Both the position numbers and the translations under genes were made by a program. Of a DNA stretch of 64,000 bases, positions 61,294-64,000 are shown one piece after another; position 1 is the stretch's first letter, and every line of letters starts with the position of its first letter. This stretch comes from Bacillota bacterium (GTDB taxonomy: Bacteria > Bacillota > Clostridia > Ch29), in NCBI GenBank assembly GCA_013540605.1, contig JABVCK010000029.1:346296-410295 (forward strand). The letters run 5' to 3'. The notes below the pieces were generated by a model. That model was not told the DNA's origin, made no database searches, and worked only from the letters and a program-made list of their open reading frames with translations.

Positions 61294-62682
61294 ATGGCAA
61301 ACGAAAATGCAATGGACAAATTAGTATCCCTGTGCAAGACAAGGGGTATAATCTTTCCGGGCTCAGAGATATACGGGGGCCTGGCAAATACCTGGGACTA
61401 TGGTCCTCTAGGAGTTGAACTGAAAAACAATGTAAAAAAGGCCTGGTGGAAAAAATTCATCCAGGAGAGCCCCTATAACGTTGGATTGGATGCTTCCATA
61501 CTCATGAACCCACAGACGTGGGTGGCATCCGGCCACGTCGGAAGCTTCAATGACCCGCTGATGGACTGCAAGAACTGTAAAGCAAGGTTCCGAGCCGATA
61601 AGCTGATAGAGGAATACCTCAAAGAAAAGGGCGAAGAAGCTACAGTGGACGGATGGAGCAATCAGAAGATGGAGGAGTTCATCAAGAATACGGGTATCGG
61701 GTGCCCGGACTGCGGGGCTGCTGATTTCACAGGCATCAGGCAGTTCAACCTCATGTTCAAAACCTACCAGGGGGTTACCGAGGATTCCAAGGCTGAAATC
61801 TATCTCAGACCGGAAACCGCCCAGGGGATATTCGTCAATTTTAAGAATGTGCAGAGGAGTTCAAGAAAGAAGATACCCTTTGGAATAGGGCAGATAGGCA
61901 AATCCTTTAGAAACGAGATAACCCCTGGCAACTTTACTTTCAGGACGAGGGAGTTTGAGCAGATGGAGCTCGAGTTCTTCTGTGCGCCCGGAAAAGACCT
62001 CGAGTGGTTTGCTTACTGGAAGGACTTCTGTGGTAATTGGCTTGCCGACCTGGGTATGAACAGGGAGAACTTCAGGTTCAGGGACCACAGCCCCGAAGAG
62101 CTGTCCCACTACAGCAATGCCACGACGGATATAGAATACAGGTTCCCCTTTGGCTGGGGAGAACTCTGGGGTATAGCGGACAGGACCGACTACGACCTCA
62201 AACAGCATATGCAGTATTCGGGGGAAGACTTTACCTATACGGATCCCTTTACAGGCGAAAAATATATACCCTATTGTATAGAACCTTCACTGGGGGTAGA
62301 CAGGGTAGCCCTGGCGTTCCTTGTGGATGCATACCATGAAGAAGAACTGGAAGGCGGAGATTCGAGAACGGTGTTGAAATTCCATCCGGTCCTTGCACCC
62401 TTTAAGGCGGCCGTATTCCCTCTATCCAAGAAGCTTGGGGAGGAAGCATTCAATCTCTATACCAGGTTGCAGAAAAAATATATGGTTGACTATGATGAAG
62501 CGGGCAGCATCGGCAAGAGATACAGGAGACACGATGAAGTCGGCACACCCTTCTGCATAACTTATGACTTTGACAGTCAGAACGACAACTCCGTCACCAT
62601 AAGGGAGCGGGATTCCATGGAACAGGTAAGGGTGAGCATCGACAAAATCGAAGAATACCTGGATGAAAGGCTTAAATACTGA
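61294..62682 (+). CDS. glyS: Glycine-tRNA ligase (single-chain, class II)
   Basis: 462 residues from the ATG after AAAAAGGAGGAAGG. Class II motifs: [23 protein letters not shown] and [13 protein letters not shown], with the early [29 protein letters not shown] found in homodimeric GlyRS. Cysteine pairs CKNC and CPDC form a zinc-like site within the insertion. Controlled by a T-box. It is the alpha2 type and not the alpha/beta GlyQS pair. Confidence 0.95.
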   Translation: MANENAMDKLVSLCKTRGIIFPGSEIYGGLANTWDYGPLGVELKNNVKKAWWKKFIQESPYNVGLDASILMNPQTWVASGHVGSFNDPLMDCKNCKARFRADKLIEEYLKEKGEEATVDGWSNQKMEEFIKNTGIGCPDCGAADFTGIRQFNLMFKTYQGVTEDSKAEIYLRPETAQGIFVNFKNVQRSSRKKIPFGIGQIGKSFRNEITPGNFTFRTREFEQMELEFFCAPGKDLEWFAYWKDFCGNWLADLGMNRENFRFRDHSPEELSHYSNATTDIEYRFPFGWGELWGIADRTDYDLKQHMQYSGEDFTYTDPFTGEKYIPYCIEPSLGVDRVALAFLVDAYHEEELEGGDSRTVLKFHPVLAPFKAAVFPLSKKLGEEAFNLYTRLQKKYMVDYDEAGSIGKRYRRHDEVGTPFCITYDFDSQNDNSVTIRERDSMEQVRVSIDKIEEYLDERLKY

Positions 62683-62717
62683 TAGGAAATAGACACAAGG
62701 CAGATTTCTAGCAAATG

Positions 62718-62759
62718 ATATGGGACAAGGAAAGTTCTTTGTCCCATATTCAATTTTTC
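62718..62759 (+). terminator. Terminator after glyS
   Basis: ATATGGGACAA pairs with TTTGTCCCATAT around a short loop, followed by TCAATTTTT. The rest of the gap to 62875 shows no gene, only a short GTACTA/TAGTAC inverted repeat. Confidence 0.78.
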
Positions 62760-62875
62760 TGATATAGACCGGTATTCCTATAATGAATTTACAGGAAAGA
62801 TGATACCACAAAACAGTGTACTACGTGCCACCGCGCAGCGGTTTAGTACAACATGTCAATTCACGGCTCCGGCTA

Positions 62876-62904
62876 TTGACAATTTGCATATTGTGTAATA
62901 CAAT
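62876..62904 (+). promoter_or_regulatory. Promoter of the toxin-antitoxin pair
   Basis: TTGACA (62876-62881), a 17-base spacer and TACAAT (62899-62904), ending about 20 bases before the antitoxin start. The ATATTG/CAATAT inverted repeat around it (62888-62906) could be an operator for the ribbon-helix-helix antitoxin. Confidence 0.72.
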
Positions 62905-62925
62905 ATGTATTACGGAGGTGTTGAT

Positions 62926-63174
62926 ATGATTAGTGTAAGATTATCTAAGGAGTTAGAAGACAAAATAGATTTATTATCTAGACAAGAAAATGTTACTAAG
63001 TCAGATATTATAAAAGAGGCTTTAGAGAAATATTTTATTGACCATGAAAAAAAACTAAACCCATATGATTTAGGAGAAGAATTTTTTGGCAGGCATGGAA
63101 GTGGGAAAGGTAATTTGTCTGAAACATATAAAAAGAAAGTGAGAGAGAAGATAAATGAAAAAATGTCTCATTGA
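62926..63174 (+). CDS. Ribbon-helix-helix antitoxin-like protein
   Basis: 82 residues from the ATG after GGAGGTG. MISVRLSKELEDKIDLLSRQENVTKSDIIKEALEKYF is a complete ribbon-helix-helix fold of the CopG/MetJ type. The C-terminal tail is basic and probably binds the PIN toxin. It overlaps the toxin gene by 20 bases, the usual order antitoxin-toxin. It probably autoregulates the promoter upstream. Confidence 0.85.
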   Translation: MISVRLSKELEDKIDLLSRQENVTKSDIIKEALEKYFIDHEKKLNPYDLGEEFFGRHGSGKGNLSETYKKKVREKINEKMSH

Positions 63175-63571
63175 TGCCGGTCCTTTAATAGCATTATTTG
63201 ATAAAGATGATAAATTTCATATATCTGTAAAAGAATTTATTAAAAGATATGAGGGACGTTTATATTCATCATGGCCTGTAATAACTGAAGTTTTGCATAT
63301 GTTAGATTTTAATGTAAGTGTACAAATAGATTTCTTAAAATGGATTAGTAGAGGTGCATTAGATGTAAAACAGATTTCCATAGAGAATATTTCAAGAATT
63401 ATTGATCTTTCAGAGAAATATTCAGATGTACCAATGGACTTTGCGGATGCAAGTTTGATTATTATATCAGAATTAGAGAATATTAACGAAATAATTGCAA
63501 TAGATTCGGATTTTTATATTTATAGAAATATACGTAATGAATATATAAAAAACATTTTTAATTATCATTAA
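63155..63571 (+). CDS. PIN-domain toxin (VapC-like RNase)
   Basis: 138 residues. PIN acidic residues are visible: CLIDAGPLIALFDKDD (first Asp), VITEV (Glu), DFADASLI and IAIDSDFYIY (later Asp). It is a likely tRNA- or mRNA-cleaving toxin neutralised by the RHH protein. A+T-rich like the cassette genes of region 2. An attC-like site lies 24 bases downstream. Confidence 0.85.
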   Translation: MKKCLIDAGPLIALFDKDDKFHISVKEFIKRYEGRLYSSWPVITEVLHMLDFNVSVQIDFLKWISRGALDVKQISIENISRIIDLSEKYSDVPMDFADASLIIISELENINEIIAIDSDFYIYRNIRNEYIKNIFNYH

Positions 63572-63594
63572 AATATGAAAAACAGCAAAACGTC

Positions 63595-63679
63595 GTATAA
63601 TGCAGGCTTTGCGGTTTCGCTTCGCTACACCCAAAGGTGCGCAAGCGCACCTTTCGCAAACCCCCGCGCCCCGTTAGCT
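63595..63679 (+). repeat. attC-like recombination site 7 (weaker)
   Basis: The 3' end CCGTTAGCT matches the others (CGTTA followed by purine/pyrimidine). The 5' end is a degenerate GTATAAT. TTTGCG (63608-63613) faces CGCAAA (63655-63660), and AAAGGTGCGC/GCGCACCTTT forms a perfect 10-bp inner stem. It separates the toxin gene from the nucleotidyltransferase gene. Less certain than sites 3-6. Confidence 0.5.
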
Positions 63680-63719
63680 GATAGCTGCCTTCTGGGTTAA
63701 AAAGAATGAATATATCTTT

Positions 63720-63874
63720 ATGAAGGTGATTAAAATAAGTTTTTTTGGATGGCATAATTGCCCGCGAAATGTAAAATCTCAAATAAATAAATTGGTTGAA
63801 TTCGTCAAAGAAGCACCAGAGGTAAATGTCGAGGGGGTTTATTTACACGGCTCATTAGCCATGGGCTGTTTTAA
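63720..63874 (+). pseudogene. Nucleotidyltransferase fragment, cut by an IS
   Basis: The first ~50 residues end with EGVYLHGSLAMGCFN, the GSxAxG motif of MNT/AadA-like nucleotidyltransferases. In intact members this is followed by a few residues and the catalytic DxD. At 63875 the terminal repeat of an insertion sequence begins and the frame then ends by chance. The second half of the gene may lie beyond the window. Confidence 0.7.
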
Positions 63875-64000
63875 CCTGGATTCCCGCCTACTCATAACGA
63901 GGTAGGCGGGATAACCCCTAATTTTTTATAGATTTCCTTCTGTTTCTCAAGAAGTTCACCGACACGCAGCTTCTGGCCGGGCGTTTCAAAACATTCGATA
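63875..64000 (-). mobile_element. Partial insertion sequence at the window edge
   Basis: It begins CCTGGATTCCCG and matches the left end of the MITE at 14987 for 28 bases. A TCCCGCCTAC/GTAGGCGGGA stem follows immediately. On the minus strand an open frame enters from beyond the window. The left flank TTTTAA resembles the MITE target TTTCAA, hinting at a TTTYAA target preference. Confidence 0.75.
63892..64000 (-). CDS. C-terminal end of a transposase (partial)
   Basis: The minus strand encodes IECFETPGQKLRVGELLEK..., ending KKLGVIPPTSL before a stop at 63892-63894. Its position right inside a terminal repeat and its orientation suggest a transposase C-terminus. The family cannot be named from 35 residues. 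The 5' part lies outside the window. Confidence 0.55.
   Translation of the reverse strand, partial: IECFETPGQKLRVGELLEKQKEIYKKLGVIPPTSL

Noticed and set aside
62818..62852. GTACTA/TAGTAC inverted repeat before the toxin-antitoxin promoter as an attC site
   Set aside because: It lacks the terminal RYYYAAC and GTTRRRY boxes, is too short and has no unequal arm structure.
1..64000. tRNA or rRNA genes
   Set aside because: No cloverleaf with GTTCRA and CCA-type ends, and no rRNA sequence, was recognised. The palindromes of the array were considered as tRNA-like but fit attC better.

Overview
The window is a stretch of Clostridia chromosome. It comes from an endospore former, shown by SpoIIP, YqfC and YqfD and by a YqfF/PhoH/YbeY/Era/RecO gene order. 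G+C content is moderate, ribosome binding sites are strong, and TTG or GTG starts are frequent. The species cannot be named from sequence alone; the gene order fits the Acetivibrio/Ruminiclostridium/Thermoclostridium type of organism.

Core blocks. Positions 363-7639 hold miaB, a shortened ylbF-like ORF, mutS, mutL, miaA and hfq, closed by a strong terminator. Positions 17627-39812 hold spoIIP, a small membrane protein, lepA, hemW, the CIRCE-controlled hrcA-grpE-dnaK-dnaJ heat shock operon, prmA, rsmE, mtaB, a HIT protein, rpsU, yqeY, three exported proteins, an NfeD-type protease and floA. Positions 48573-62760 hold a phosphodiesterase, yqfC, yqfD, phoH, yqfF, ybeY, a dgkA-PAP2 fusion, a CNNM/CBS protein, a DUF3048 lipoprotein, cdd, era, yqzL, recO and a T-box-controlled glyS. 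These are tRNA modification, mismatch repair, proteostasis, translation and membrane/sporulation functions, mostly in tight translationally coupled operons on the + strand.

Accessory region 1 (about 7640-17500) lies between hfq and spoIIP. It holds two c-di-GMP-I (GEMM) riboswitches, each in front of a stand-alone LytTR DNA-binding protein, in opposite orientations. Around them are a decayed IS3 element, an ISNCY-type element with a clear target duplication, an IS982 element, a 174-bp MITE, two broken ECF sigma factor genes, several exported proteins and a dispersed hairpin repeat.

Accessory region 2 (about 39813-48505) separates the floA block from yqfC. It is a series of A+T-rich single-gene units, all on the + strand: HNH nuclease, Nudix remnant, SDR, a possible UDG-fold protein, alpha/beta hydrolase, GNAT acetyltransferase and M50 protease. 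They are separated by G+C-rich imperfect inverted repeats of 75-181 bp that begin with RYYYAAC-like and end with GTTRRRY-like 7-mers. This is the architecture of integron attC sites, and no integron integrase is visible. I read it as a cluster of attC sites lacking an integrase (CALIN) in a Firmicute. A further candidate attC, flanked by a toxin-antitoxin pair and a nucleotidyltransferase gene cut by an insertion sequence, sits at the right edge (62876-64000).

The right-edge insertion sequence shares its terminal bases with the MITE in accessory region 1, which makes it a likely autonomous relative of that MITE.
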